A stretch of DNA of 64,000 nucleotides from Bathymodiolus japonicus methanotrophic gill symbiont (GTDB lineage Bacteria; Pseudomonadota; Gammaproteobacteria; Methylococcales; Methylomonadaceae): contig NZ_BLYC01000013.1 in assembly GCF_019721995.1 (NCBI RefSeq), positions 33,400 through 97,399 of the forward strand. Direction: 5' to 3'. Both the position numbers and the translations under genes were made by a program. Of the stretch, positions 31,205 through 41,408 are shown piece by piece. Position 1 is the first letter of the stretch. Every line of letters starts with the position of its first letter. The notes beneath the pieces were generated by a model. The model saw only the letters and a program-made list of their open reading frames with translations. It made no database searches and was not told where the DNA came from.

Positions 31205-32032
31205 ATGGCTGAGATTATTGCTCAAGTTGCTTCTTTACAGGCACAGTTAGATGCAGTTGCTGGGCAACCGAATTCGCAAGATAAGGCTGAGGCTATATCT
31301 GCACATGCCAATTTGCAGGATAATGCAGAGATTATTCCCGCGCCAGCGAATCTGCAAAATAAACCAGATCATGAGTCAGAACAACAAGATCAGCCGAATA
31401 TTGCAGTCGAGCAGGCAGATTCAGAAAGCGAGCCCGAAGCTACACCCGAGCAGGCGAGCCGTATACCGGCGGCACCTGTTGCAGCAAATGCCAAAGTTAA
31501 GCGCATTATCGAGGCACTTTTATTCGCCGCAGAACAGCCTATGACGGTTAAGCAGTTACATGGCGTATTTCCGGAATTGGAAGCCCCGGACAAAAAACAA
31601 ATTCAAGTGGCCATAGATGCGCTATGTTATGACTATCGGCAACAGGCCGTTGGCTTGCATCAGGTTGCCAATGGTTACCGCTTTCAAGTCAAAGTCGATA
31701 TGGCGTCCTGGGTGGCGCGCTTATTTGCTGAAAAACCACCCAGATATTCCCGTGCACTACTGGAAACTATTGCGATTATTGCCTATCAGCAGCCTGTTAC
31801 CCGTGGCGATATAGAGGAAATACGTGGTGTCAGTGTTAGCTCGCATATGATTCGCACTCTACTGGAAAGGGAGTGGGTAAGGGTGCTTGCGCATAAAGAA
31901 GTCCCCGGCAGACCTGCCTTGTACGGTACGACTAAAGAATTTCTGGACTATTTTAATTTACCCTCGCTAGATGCTATGCCGCCATTAGAAGAGTTACAGG
32001 CATTGGCGCTAGAGGGTGAACTGGAAATATAA
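31205..32032 (+). CDS. scpB: Segregation and condensation protein B
   Basis: Winged-helix partner of ScpA. The conserved part runs from KRIIEALLFAAEQPMTV to the C-terminus and includes RYSRALLETIAIIAYQQPVTRGDIEEIRG. It is preceded by a low-complexity region rich in Gln, Ala, Glu and Asn (31205-31490) with loose repeats. The start is uncertain: the open frame extends up to 30839, overlapping scpA by about 200 bases, but that part reads as a shadow of scpA. ATG 31205 and TTG 31082 are more plausible. The IS-beta copy 2 inverted repeat begins only 10 bases after the stop. Confidence 0.85.
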   Translation: MAEIIAQVASLQAQLDAVAGQPNSQDKAEAISAHANLQDNAEIIPAPANLQNKPDHESEQQDQPNIAVEQADSESEPEATPEQASRIPAAPVAANAKVKRIIEALLFAAEQPMTVKQLHGVFPELEAPDKKQIQVAIDALCYDYRQQAVGLHQVANGYRFQVKVDMASWVARLFAEKPPRYSRALLETIAIIAYQQPVTRGDIEEIRGVSVSSHMIRTLLEREWVRVLAHKEVPGRPALYGTTKEFLDYFNLPSLDAMPPLEELQALALEGELEI

Positions 32033-32113
32033 CTATGTGGGTCATCAGTGTTCCCATTGAAAGAAGAAGTACCTAAACAAAGCAGCCTATAACCTACCTG
32101 AAGGTAGCACCAC

Positions 32114-32393
32114 CGCTGAAAATCATGGAAACGGAGCTTAGCGAAGTGGTGATTTTTAGTCCCTGATAGGCGACAGGGCAATTCGCTGATTCGACGTGTG
32201 CTAGCAGCACGCGAGAGGAGCAAGAATTGCATTCCGAATAGCCGTCCAGCCAGTGAGGTAGTAATGACGAAGCGGCTTTTGTGCGTAGTCGTTGCGGACG
32301 CAGGGCGTTCAGGGCATCTCCCATCCGCTGCGTAGGTGAACGAATTATGGCGACAGGAGTCCCGGAATTTCGTGAGGTAGCATGGCGCGCCTG
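32114..32393 (+). mobile_element. Element A, copy A4 (280 bp)
   Basis: Inserted between CCAC and TCGA in the leader of IS-beta copy 2. The empty site in IS-beta copy 1 (near 5370) reads CACCACTCGAATATT: exact, no duplication. Confidence 0.95.
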
Positions 32394-32554
32394 TCGAATA
32401 TTTCCATATTTTTGATTTTAATCACTTATAACAGCAAATAGACACTCTGTAGGCACCGTAAAAAAACAACAAATAATTTCAAATAAAGCTTGCAATTGCC
32501 GAAAAAATTTTCTAAAAATTTCCGTTTTAATCACCTCATAAACGGATATCACCC

Positions 32555-34149
32555 ATGCTTAAAGACCTACCACTCTCTGAACATATTCACCAACACTGCA
32601 ATGAAAGTATGGAACGTGCCCTGTTAGCAGAGCATCATCCTTTGTGGGCTCGTTCATGCCCAGAGTTGAAGGATATCGACTTTATTCGCCTTGGGTTATT
32701 ACGCTGTATCAGTGTAGTCGATAGTGGTCGCCATTTCCTCCAAACCAGTGAACAGATTTATGGCCAGCTGCTTCCCCACTCAACGTATTTTAAATCACTG
32801 AAGTCGCATAGACGAACAAGTATGCTTGAGGCATTTGAACAGCAGAGCTATCATCTTCACGCTGAAACACTGCTATCGCAAGGCATTGATTATCTTAAAG
32901 AATTCCCGGAACTTGACGAATACACCATAGAAGCAGCGGATGGACATTTTATTGATCATGCCTGCCATACTGAAAAAAAACAGCAAGGGGAAAGTTTATG
33001 CGGCCGGGGGGATTTACGCGTTGAATCTCAGAAGTGGGTTGCTCAGATTTCTTTGTCTGGTGACAAACGGAACTCAGAGACATCAAGAAATACCTGTGTT
33101 ACGAGATCATATTGAAAAGCAAAACAAGGGAAATAACAGCTCTCAGAAACATCTCTATGTCTACGATAAAGCCGTCACCGACTTTGTCTGGTGGGATCAG
33201 CAGAAACGGCATGCTAATTACATGATTTCAATGCTAAAAGAAAATTCAATTGTGACTCTGGTTGAGTCTATCCCTTTTGACTCCCGCCATGAGATCAATA
33301 CAGGGGTTGAAGCATACAGTGTGTACGAAAACAAGGGCATCAAATTTAACGTGGTGGATTACCGTGATCCAGAAGCCGGAAAACTTCACCGGTTTGCGAC
33401 AACCTTGCCAATGACTATTAACCCTGGAACCATTGCCATGCTGTCGCTGAAAATCCTGGAAACGGAGCTTTAGCGAAGTGAAGATTTTTAGTCCGCGATA
33501 GCCGTAGGGCCGTTGTTTTGTCGGAGTCTGAGCGTTAGCGAAGGTGGAGACAAAATAAAAGGCCATCCGACACGGCGTCAAGTCATTTGGAGCCTATGTT
33601 CCGACCCCTTGTTGGGTCGGGACGAGGTGACGAGGACGAATCGGGGCCGCCGGAGGCATAAGTGGTCGCGTTAAGTTTTTGCTGCTTGCTTGGGCTGGGA
33701 TGCCCAAAACAAGCTTTCGCAAAAATAGCGACTCCCCGAATTTCAAGCGATGGACGATTGAAAAGACATTCAATAACACTAAAAGTAATTTCAAGGAAAC
33801 TAAAGCTTGGTCTTCCAATACCCGCTCACTTGAAAATCAAATGCGCCTGACTGCAATGAGCTATAATTTAATGCGCGTGTTTGAAGAGATTTCAAAAACA
33901 CAACAGCCAGAATTGATTCATCCATCGGATAAAAAATGTAGCGAGGCTCTGGAGATAAGGCAGCAACAGGCTCAAAAACGAGATCGTTTTGTGAATCCAT
34001 TATTTTTCCAGGCAAGAATATCTCGTATTAGCTCGTATACCATTCGGGCAGTTCAAAACGCAATAATAACAGGAATGTCTTTACAGTGCTTTATGAGCTC
34101 TTTTGTGGCGAGGTTAGTTTCACGGCCTCAATTGATAGGGGAACACTGA
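32555..34149 (+). pseudogene. IS-beta transposase, frameshifted and broken by element B5
   Basis: Same protein as the intact 432-residue copy at 59509-60807. One extra A in the run near 32975 shifts the frame (TEKKQQGES instead of TEKNSKGKV). Element B5 then interrupts the frame just before YFKRWTIEKTF. Inactive. Confidence 0.88.
33445..33739 (+). mobile_element. Element B, copy B5 (295 bp, CCTGG subtype)
   Basis: Inserted between CTGT and ATTT of the IS-beta transposase gene; the empty site near 6414 reads CATGCTGTATTTCAAG. Exact, no duplication. The first hairpin is the AAAATCCTGG/GAAGATTTT variant. Confidence 0.95.
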
Positions 34150-34151
34150 TG

Positions 34152-34460
34152 ATGTGGGGCGAGATTTTTATGATCCTGTTATTTACCGCAGGGTTTCTGT
34201 ACTGGCAAAGTACCCAGAAAGTAAAAGAAGTTGCCCTGGCGGCAACCATACGCCATTGCCATAAGCTGGACTTGCAAATGCTGGATGGTTATATTGCATT
34301 TAATGCGATTTCCTTGAGGCGGGATTGCAGAGGGAAAATGCATATTAGGCGCTCTTATAGTTTCGAGTTTTCTTCCACGGGTGCAGAGCGCTATAACGGC
34401 ATAATTATTATTCTGGGCAGACAGGTCGAGGGTGTGCAATTAGAGCCTTATCGTATTTAA
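34152..34460 (+). CDS. DUF3301 family small membrane protein
   Basis: 102 residues. It has an N-terminal membrane helix (about residues 4-19, IFMILLFTAGFLYW) and then the DUF3301 pattern: CHKLDLQMLDGYIAF, LRRD, RSYSFEFSSTGAERYNG. The function is unknown; such proteins are common in Gammaproteobacteria. The IS-beta copy 2 target duplication ATGTGGG contains the start codon, so the gene kept its whole coding sequence but lost its native leader and the scpB-linked ribosome-binding site. Whether it is still translated depends on sequence in the IS end. Confidence 0.8.
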   Translation: MWGEIFMILLFTAGFLYWQSTQKVKEVALAATIRHCHKLDLQMLDGYIAFNAISLRRDCRGKMHIRRSYSFEFSSTGAERYNGIIIILGRQVEGVQLEPYRI

Positions 34461-34480
34461 CAGATCAAATACCGAATATT

Positions 34481-34540
34481 TGTAGGGCGTGGCATTAGCC
34501 CGCCTTTTATAAAAAAGCGGGCTAATGCCACGCCCTACAG
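34481..34540. repeat. Long perfect palindrome, copy 2 (REP-like)
   Basis: From TGTAGGGCGTGGC to GCCACGCCCTACA. Relative to copy 1 at 13833-13892, base changes in one arm are matched by compensating changes in the other. It follows the DUF3301 stop and could act as a terminator. Confidence 0.8.
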
Positions 34541-34572
34541 TGCTTATAAACCGTTTTCTATTAAATTAAAGC

Positions 34573-34649
34573 ATGTTACGCCTAAGCAATATCAAAATTC
34601 CCCTAGAGCATACTGATGCTGATCTTCGCACAGCTATTACTGCCAGGCT
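34573..34649 (+). pseudogene. N-terminal remnant of a FAD-dependent oxidoreductase
   Basis: Starts with ATG and encodes MLRLSNIKIPLEHTDADL, then about eight residues before IS-beta copy 3 begins at 34650. The pattern LRL.(N/E)IK.PL.H matches the N-terminus of the uncharacterised COG2509-type FAD-dependent dehydrogenases. The rest of the gene is not on the other side of the IS, so it was lost or moved by rearrangement. Confidence 0.55.
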
Positions 34650-35283
34650 CATCGGTGTTCCCCTATCAATTGAGGCCGTGAAACTAACCTCGCCACAAGA
34701 GAGCTCATAAAGCACTGTAAAGACATTCCTGTTATTATTGCGTTTTGAACTGCTCGAATGGTATACGAGCTGATACGAGATATTCTTGCCTGGAAAAATA
34801 ATGGATTCACAAAACGATCTCGTTTTTGGGCCTGTTGCTGCCTTATCTCCAGAGCCTCGCTATATTTTTTATCCGATGGATGAATCAATTCTGGCTGTTG
34901 TGTTTTTGAAATCTCTTCAAACACGCGCATTAAATTATAGCTCATTGCAGTCAGGCGCATTTGATTTTCAAGTGAGCGGGTATTGGAAGACCAAGCTTTA
35001 GTTTCCTTGAAATTACTTATACTCGATGTTCAAGTTTTTCCATCCCATTGCCATCAAACTCTTACCTTCACCCAGCAGAACAATACTTTAATGATGCTGT
35101 TGACCCTAAGCGCCCTAAATCTCTGCCAATCATATGTTTTCCTGATGGCATCAGTTGAAACACATCCTTTATTAATTCACCTAACTCTTTCAGCTTATCA
35201 CCAGGATCTGGAAACTCTAGCAATGACGTGATGAACTCAAGCAGTACATCCATTTGAGACTTGCGCTGTAAGCTTCCTACGGT

Positions 35284-35543
35284 CGCTGTCAGCCCCGGAC
35301 GGGCTGATAGTCTCCAGAAGGCGCAGGGAAATTTGCCAATCCGAAGTGCGCGATAGCGCGCGAGGGAGGCTAAAATTTTATCCCGAATAGCCGTAGAGCC
35401 ATTTGTGGTAGCCATGACTGAGCTGCTTTGTGCTCAGTCTGTGGCGGACGCAGGGCGGCTGGAGCATCTCCTATTCGCTGCGTAGGTGAACGAATTACGG
35501 CGACAGGAGTCCCGGAATTTCGTGAGGTAGCATGGCGCGCCTG
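35284..35543 (+). mobile_element. Element C, copy C1 (260 bp)
   Basis: Starts CGCTGTCAGCCCCGGAC and ends GGCGCGCCTG. Between CGGT and ATAC of IS-alpha; the empty site near 50275 reads CTACGGTATACGC. Exact, no duplication. Confidence 0.95.
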
Positions 35544-35645
35544 ATACGCAGGTAGTTTGCTTTCAATGCGGGCTATTTGCTCTGGGTGAAGGAGAAGGCA
35601 ATGGTCAAACAAAAGACTCAGAATCAGGCCACGGCTTGACCCCTC

Positions 35646-35940
35646 CGCTGAAAATCAGGGAAACGGAGCCTAAGCGAAGTGATGATTTTTAGTCCGCGAT
35701 AGCCGTAGGGCCGTTGTTTTGTCGGAGTCTGAGCGTTAGCGAAGGTGGAGACAAAATAAAAGGCCATCCGACACGGCGTCAAGTCATTTGGAGCCTATGT
35801 TCCGACCCCTTGTTGGGTCGGGACGAGGTGACGAGGACGAATCGGGGCCGCCGGAGGCATAAGTGGTCGCGTTAAGTTTTTGCTGCTTGCTTGGGCTGGG
35901 ATGCCCAAAACAAGCTTTCGCAAAAATAGCGACTCCCCGA
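35646..35940 (+). mobile_element. Element B, copy B6 (295 bp)
   Basis: In IS-alpha copy 3 between CCTC and GCTTCATC. The empty site reads CCTCTTCATC, so two extra bases (GC) are present at the right junction. This is the only copy whose insertion is not exact. Confidence 0.93.
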
Positions 35941-36965
35941 GCTTCATCTAATTGTTTGGCCTCACGCCCCCATCCTTCATAAAGGTTCCAGTCCTCAAAG
36001 AAAACCTCAATCAGCCATCTCAACGTATAGGCTTGAATAATATCTTGTGTGCGCCAAGTCAGGTCTGTCGCCACTAAATAGCGGTAGTCGTTTTCACAGT
36101 CATATTTTAAGGCAATGACAAAGCGTTTTTTACTGTGAGAACTCACCTTTAATCGTGCACTGCTGACAGTCACTTTAAACTCTTTGCCGCCACGTACACG
36201 TATTATCTGATCAATGCCTTTGTTAATCGAATTAAAGTAGCTCTCGACTGACCTTATTCTACCTCTATATTCAATATTTTGGTTTTTACGTAATTGGCTA
36301 ATCACCTGCGAGCCTCCAGATTCTTTAGCGGCTTCGTCCATAAAGGCTTTTTCACCATACAGCGCATCAGCCAGTACGCCTTTAATTTTAATCAGGCTAT
36401 GCGCAACTTTAAACTCTTTTAATAAGCCTAATGCAATCTCTGTTTTGGTCGGGTAGGCACTGTCACGTTCAGGCTTAATAGGCCGATCTTTTCTTGCTAT
36501 ACCGCTCTTTTTCAACCGTTTATCTTCTTTATCCCACTGCTTTAAGGCTGGATCCGGCATATAAAAGAAAAAACCGACAGGCACTGTAATGGATGAGGTA
36601 ACTAGCAGCAATAATACTATCGTTTGTCCATTAACATACCCGCCGGAGCCTTTGTGTTTCTGCTTGTAAACCTTATAAATACGTTTTGTAGACTTAGATC
36701 GTGCTCGGTCTGATTCATCAAAGGCCAACACACCTTCAGTAATGCCATAACGTTTTAAAATTAAGACCACACTCACCCGTAGCAACCAGTCCCAGGGTAT
36801 ACTTGCTTTACGAAACACCCAGGATAATGCGGCTACTTTGCAATCTCCAAGGCTTGCTCGCTCAAACTTAGCCCAGCAAACAGAGTTCATTAGCAGTATG
36901 CCCGTTAAACAAGTGCCCAACCAAGCGGCTTGAATCCGTGTCAAAGCGGCTCCGGGTTTTAGCTG

Positions 36966-37225
36966 CAGGCGCGCCATGCTACCTCACGAAATTCCGGGAC
37001 TCCTGTCGCCGTAATTCGTTCACCTACGCAGCGAATAGGAGATGCTCCAGCCGCCCTGCGTCCGCCACAGACTGAGCACAAAGCAGCTCAGTCATGGCTA
37101 CCACAAATGGCTCTACGGCTATTCGGGATAAAATTTTAGCCTCCCTCGCGCGCTATCGCGCACTTCGGATTGGCAAATTTCCCTGCGCCTTCTGGAGACT
37201 ATCAGCCCGTCCGGGGCTGACAGCG
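36966..37225 (-). mobile_element. Element C, copy C2 (260 bp, reverse strand)
   Basis: The only full-length small element on the minus strand. In element orientation it lies between CAAT and CAGC of IS-alpha. The empty site near 51660 reads GCTGATTGAG on the + strand. Exact, no duplication. Confidence 0.95.
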
Positions 37226-38537
37226 ATTGAGCGCATCATTTAAATCGTCAATATAGCTTTGGATAAAGGTGGCTGGGGCATTCATTAACATGGGCTTACA
37301 CCGATAAAATTACAACAACCTCAGAATACCTGATTTTACCTTCTCAATATCAAAAACTTGAACATCGAGTTTTAGTGTTATTGAATGTCTTTTCAATCGT
37401 CCATCGCTTGAAATACAGCATGGCAATGGTTCCAGGGTTAATAGTCATTGGCAAGGTTGTCACAAACCGGTGAAGTTTTCCGGTTTCTGGATCACGGTAA
37501 TCCACCACGTTAAATTTGATGCCCTTGTTTTCGTACACACTGTATGCTTCAACCCCTGTATTGGTCTCATGGCGGGAGTCAAAAGGGATAGACTGAACCA
37601 GAGTCGCAATTGAATTTTCTTTTAGCATTGAAATCATGTAATTAGCATGTCGTTTCTGCCGATCCCACCAGACAAAGTCGGTGACGGCTTTATCGTAGAC
37701 ATAGAGATGTTTCTGAGAGCTGTTATTTCCCTTGTTTTGCTTTTCAATATGATCTCGTAACACAGGTATTTCTTGATGTCTCTGAGTTCCGTTTGTCACC
37801 AGACAAAGAAATCTGAGCAACCCACTTCTGAGATTCAACGCGTAAATCCCCCCGGCCGCATAAACTTTCCCCTTGCTGTTTTTTTTCAGTATGGCAGGCA
37901 TGATCAATAAAATGTCCATCCGCCGCTTCTATGGTGCATTCGTCAAGTTCCGGGAATGCTTTAAGATAATCAATGCCTTGCGATAGCAGTGTTTCAGCGT
38001 GAAGATGATAGCTCTGCTGTTCAAATGCCTCAAGCATACTTGTTCGTCTATGCGACTTCAGTGATTTAAAATACGTTGAGTGGGGAAGCAGCTGGCCATA
38101 AATCTGTTCACTGGTTTGGAGGAAATGGCGACCACTATCGACTACACTGATACAGCGTAATAACCCAAGGCGAATAAAGTCGATATCCTTCAACTCTGGG
38201 CATGAACGATCCCACAAAGGATGACGCTCTGCTAACAGGGCACGTTCCATACTTTCATTGCAGTGTTGGTGAATATGTTCAGAGAGTGGTAGGTCTTTAA
38301 GCATGGGTGATATCCGTTTATGAGGTGATTAAAACGGAAATTTTTAGAAAAATATTTTCGGCAAATACAAGCTTTATTTGAAATTATTTGTTGTTTTTTT
38401 ACGGTGCCTACAGAGTGTCTATTTGCTGTTATAAGTGATTAAAATCAAAAAGATGGAAATATTCGAGTGGTGCTACCTTCAGGTAGGTTATAGGCTGCTT
38501 TGTTTAGGTACTTCTTCTTTCAATGGGAACACTGATG

Positions 38538-38784
38538 ATGTTGAGTGTGATTATCTGTGGAATCAATAGCTGGGATAGAAATCTAGAGCAACTGACTTCA
38601 AGCTAAAAAGGGGCAGAGCATTGCTGATCTCAGCATGAAGCTTTCGGGTGTTAACATGCCAGGAAAAAACGGTAAGAATAGATGTAAGCAGTTGTTTGTT
38701 ATTTTATTTATCTACATACTTGAAAGAAAATAGTAATTTTAGTATCATGAGCGGCTAACTTAAAATCTTACAAAAGATACAAAT
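38538..38784 (+). other. Intergenic region upstream of rplM
   Basis: About 250 bases between IS-beta copy 3 and rplM. The left half is chromosomal sequence of unknown origin; the right half is AT-rich and should carry the ribosomal-protein promoter. No gene recognised. Confidence 0.4.
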
Positions 38785-39213
38785 ATGAAAACATTTAGCG
38801 CAAAACCAGCGGAAGTGAAGCGCGATTGGTATGTGATCGATGCAGAGGGTAAAACGCTTGGACGTCTGGCTACTGAAGTTGCACGACGCCTTCGCGGTAA
38901 GCATAAGCCAGAATATACACCTCATGTAGACACAGGTGATTATATTATCGTCATTAATGCCGAGAAAATCGGCGTGACTGGTAATAAAGAAAAAGATAAA
39001 ATGTACTACCGCCACACAGGTTACATTGGTAGTTTGAAAAGTGTTAGCTTAGGTAAATTAAGACAAACTTTTCCTGACCGTATTATTAATAAAGCAGTTC
39101 AGGGAATGTTGCCAAAGAACCCACTGGGGCGTGCAATGTTCAAAAAGTTAAAAGTGTATGCGGGCCCTGAACATGGTCATCAAGCTCAACAACCCAAAGT
39201 TTTAGAACTTTAG
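38785..39213 (+). CDS. rplM: 50S ribosomal protein L13
   Basis: 142 residues, standard length. The conserved N-terminus [22 protein letters not shown] is complete, with [25 protein letters not shown] and the C-terminal [25 protein letters not shown]. Assembles early into the large subunit. Twenty bases separate it from rpsI, the universal bacterial pair. Confidence 0.98.
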   Translation: MKTFSAKPAEVKRDWYVIDAEGKTLGRLATEVARRLRGKHKPEYTPHVDTGDYIIVINAEKIGVTGNKEKDKMYYRHTGYIGSLKSVSLGKLRQTFPDRIINKAVQGMLPKNPLGRAMFKKLKVYAGPEHGHQAQQPKVLEL

Positions 39214-39233
39214 GCAACTAACAGGTTAATATC

Positions 39234-39626
39234 ATGGCAGAAGCTCAATATTATGGAACAGGACGACGCAAAAGTGCGATAGCACGTGTCTATGCAAAAT
39301 CAGGTTCTGGAAAATTTACAATTAACGATAAAGCAATAGACACGTATTTCGGTCGCAAAACTGATGAAATGGTTGCTCGTTCTCCGTTAGAATTATTAGA
39401 ATTGACTGATAAATTCGATATCAATGTGACAGTTAAAGGCAGCGGTCCCTCTGGACAAGCTGGCGCAATCCGTCACGGCGTAACTCGTGCGTTAATGGAA
39501 TACGATGAAACATTGCGTCCAGAGTTAAGAAAAGCAGGCTTTGTTACACGTGATTCACGTAAAGTAGAACGTAAGAAGGTCGGTCTACATAAAGCGAGAA
39601 AACGTCCTCAGTACTCAAAACGTTAA
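39234..39626 (+). CDS. rpsI: 30S ribosomal protein S9
   Basis: 130 residues. [15 protein letters not shown] at the N-terminus and the basic C-terminal tail [17 protein letters not shown], which reaches the P-site tRNA, are intact. Cotranscribed with rplM and followed by an intrinsic terminator at 39695-39729. Confidence 0.98.
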   Translation: MAEAQYYGTGRRKSAIARVYAKSGSGKFTINDKAIDTYFGRKTDEMVARSPLELLELTDKFDINVTVKGSGPSGQAGAIRHGVTRALMEYDETLRPELRKAGFVTRDSRKVERKKVGLHKARKRPQYSKR

Positions 39627-39694
39627 TCGTTTTTCGATATGTTATATTTTATGGGCTAGCGCCTGCTCAATATTATATAAACCGATCAGCAATA

Positions 39695-39729
39695 AAGGGT
39701 TGTAATTATTTGATTACAGCCCTTTTTTT
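39695..39729 (+). terminator. Rho-independent terminator of rplM-rpsI
   Basis: Stem AGGGTTGTAAT with ATTACAGCCCT (one G-U pair), loop TATTTG-like, followed by a run of T. Confidence 0.88.
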
Positions 39730-39819
39730 ATGGGTTTTTTTTAGGCACAATAGCGTGGTAGGTACAATCATACATATTTTCTTAGACTAATTATGTTCAC
39801 TTTTTTACAGTATAAAAAC

Positions 39820-39874
39820 AGGAGTACAATATTAGCTATTGCTGGCACAAAAAAAGCTAAGGCTTTTTACTCCT
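39820..39874. repeat. Small hairpin repeat, copy 2 (upstream of dnaB)
   Basis: AGGAGTA pairs with the TACTCCT side, and TTAGCT with AGCTAA. Same design as 9221-9292. Upstream of dnaB. Confidence 0.6.
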
Positions 39875-40013
39875 ACTGGTTTGCAAATTTATTAGCGATG
39901 TAAAAACTTAACGTATTAACAAAATTTGTGCTGTATATGCCCTCCATCGTCTCTATAGCAAATGGCCCATAATTTGGAAGGCTGAATTCTATTCCTTTAT
40001 ATAACATAAGTGT

Positions 40014-41408
40014 ATGGCTGAAAATATATTTAAAACTCGCGATAGAGCGGTAGACTCATTAAAAGTCCCGCCTCATTCCATACAGGCCGAGCAATCAGTG
40101 CTGGGTGGTTTGATGCTGGATAATGAGCGCTGGGATACGGTTGCCGATAAAGTCAGCGAGGTGGATTTTTATCGTAAAGACCACCGGTTAATTTTTCATG
40201 TTATCCAGGATTTGGCAGAAAAACAGATTCCCTTTGATGTGGTGACGATTTCAGAAGCACTGGGTAAAATGCATGAACTGGAGGATGCTGGCGGTCTGGC
40301 ATACTTAAGCGTACTGGCGAAAGATACACCTAGCGCGGCGAATATTATCGCTTATGCGAATATCGTGCGCGATCGCTCGGTATTAAGGCAGTTAATCCAT
40401 GTAGGCACGGATATATCCGAGTCTGCATTTAACCCGGAAGGTCAGACCACTAGCGACTTACTGGAAGGCGCGGAGAAAAGTGTTTTTGAAATCGCGGAGC
40501 AACGTCAAAAAGGGCAGGCGGGATTTATCCCGATCAAGGACTTGCTTGGTACTGCGGTAGAAAAGATAGAAGAGATGTTTGAGCAAGAAGGTAATATTAC
40601 CGGAGCTAGTACCGGCTTTACCGATCTTGACGAAATGACCTCAGGCTTGCAGGATGGTGACTTGATTATTATTGCCGGCCGGCCTTCGATGGGTAAGACC
40701 ACGATTGCCATGAATATGGCAGAAAATGTTGCGGTTGGCAGTGGTCTGCCTGTGGCCGTATATAGCATGGAGATGCCTGGTGATTCACTAGCGATGCGGA
40801 TGATGTCATCACTGGGGCGTATTGACCAGCATAAAGTAAGAACGGGTAAACTGGATGATGATGAATGGCCGCGCCTGACCTCGGCGATTAATTTACTTGC
40901 GGAAACCAAATTGTTTATCGATGACACTCCGGCTCTTACCCCAAATGAAGTCCGCTCTCGAGCTAGGCGCTTAACCCGTGATCATGGAAAGCTAGGTCTT
41001 ATTGTGCTGGATTACCTGCAATTAATGCAGTCGCCATCCAGTGGTGATAACCGGGTTGCACAGATCTCGGATATTTCCCGAGGCCTAAAAACGCTGGCGA
41101 AAGAGCTTAATGTGCCAGTCGTTGCCTTATCTCAGTTAAACCGAAATCTGGAGCAACGCCCGAATAAACGCCCGGTCATGTCAGACTTGCGGGAGTCAGG
41201 AAGTATCGAGCAGGATGCCGATGTCATTATGTTTGTTTATCGGGATGAAGTATATAATGAAGATAGTCCAGATAAAGGCATGGCAGAACTTATTATTGGT
41301 AAGCAGCGGAATGGCCCGATTGGTACAGTTCGCCTAACTTTTCTGGGTAAGTACACCCGCTTTGAAAACTACGCACATGACCCTTATGTCGATGGAGATT
41401 ATGAGTGA
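40014..41408 (+). CDS. dnaB: Replicative DNA helicase DnaB
   Basis: 464-residue hexameric helicase. The N-terminal primase- and loader-interacting domain begins with PPHSIQAEQSVLGGLMLD. The RecA-like domain has Walker A AGRPSMGKTT near residue 221 and Walker B LIVLDYLQLM, then DLRESGSIEQDADVIMFV. No intein is present. Length is normal. alr starts within its stop codon. Confidence 0.98.
   Translation: MAENIFKTRDRAVDSLKVPPHSIQAEQSVLGGLMLDNERWDTVADKVSEVDFYRKDHRLIFHVIQDLAEKQIPFDVVTISEALGKMHELEDAGGLAYLSVLAKDTPSAANIIAYANIVRDRSVLRQLIHVGTDISESAFNPEGQTTSDLLEGAEKSVFEIAEQRQKGQAGFIPIKDLLGTAVEKIEEMFEQEGNITGASTGFTDLDEMTSGLQDGDLIIIAGRPSMGKTTIAMNMAENVAVGSGLPVAVYSMEMPGDSLAMRMMSSLGRIDQHKVRTGKLDDDEWPRLTSAINLLAETKLFIDDTPALTPNEVRSRARRLTRDHGKLGLIVLDYLQLMQSPSSGDNRVAQISDISRGLKTLAKELNVPVVALSQLNRNLEQRPNKRPVMSDLRESGSIEQDADVIMFVYRDEVYNEDSPDKGMAELIIGKQRNGPIGTVRLTFLGKYTRFENYAHDPYVDGDYE

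Larger units (their letters stand above)
32043..34151 (+). mobile_element. IS-beta copy 2, containing elements A4 and B5
   Basis: CATCAGTGTTCCC ends; 8-bp duplication ATGTGGGT (32035-32042) and ATGTGGGG (34152-34159). The target is the start codon region of the following DUF3301 gene. Carries A4 upstream of and B5 within its transposase gene, both on the + strand. Confidence 0.92.
35068..37291 (-). pseudogene. IS-alpha transposase broken by C1, B6 and C2
   Basis: The N-terminus starts at ATG 37291 and is cut after about 20 codons by element C2. The long middle part (35784-36977, with YTLRWLIEVFFEDWN) ends at element B6. The C-terminus is cut by C1. The YREK lysine has become Asn in this copy (FFEDWN), so it would be inactive even without the insertions. 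Confidence 0.87.
35022..37369 (-). mobile_element. IS-alpha copy 3, containing C1, B6 and C2
   Basis: CTCGATGTTCAAG ends; duplication TTATA (35017-35021) and TTTTA (37370-37374), i.e. the same TAAAA site of IS-beta used by copy 1 but in the opposite relative orientation. Three small elements have accumulated in this one IS copy. Confidence 0.92.
34652..38304 (-). pseudogene. IS-beta transposase, frameshifted and split by IS-alpha
   Basis: The N-terminal part starts at ATG 38304; an extra base in the A-run near 37880 shifts the frame. The part after the shift (37350-37919) ends where IS-alpha is inserted at FNNTK. The remaining C-terminus lies at 34652-35021. Inactive. Confidence 0.85.
34650..38537 (-). 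mobile_element. IS-beta copy 3, containing IS-alpha copy 3
   Basis: Left tip CATCGGTGTTCCC (one change), right tip normal. The flanking 8-mers GCCAGGCT and ATGTTGAG do not match, so the two flanks come from different places: a rearrangement through IS-beta copies. IS-alpha copy 3 is inserted at 35022-37369. Confidence 0.88.
39627..40013 (+). other. Intergenic region between rpsI and dnaB
   Basis: 387 bases without a gene. It holds the rpsI terminator, the second small hairpin repeat (39820-39874) and presumably the dnaB promoter. Confidence 0.5.
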
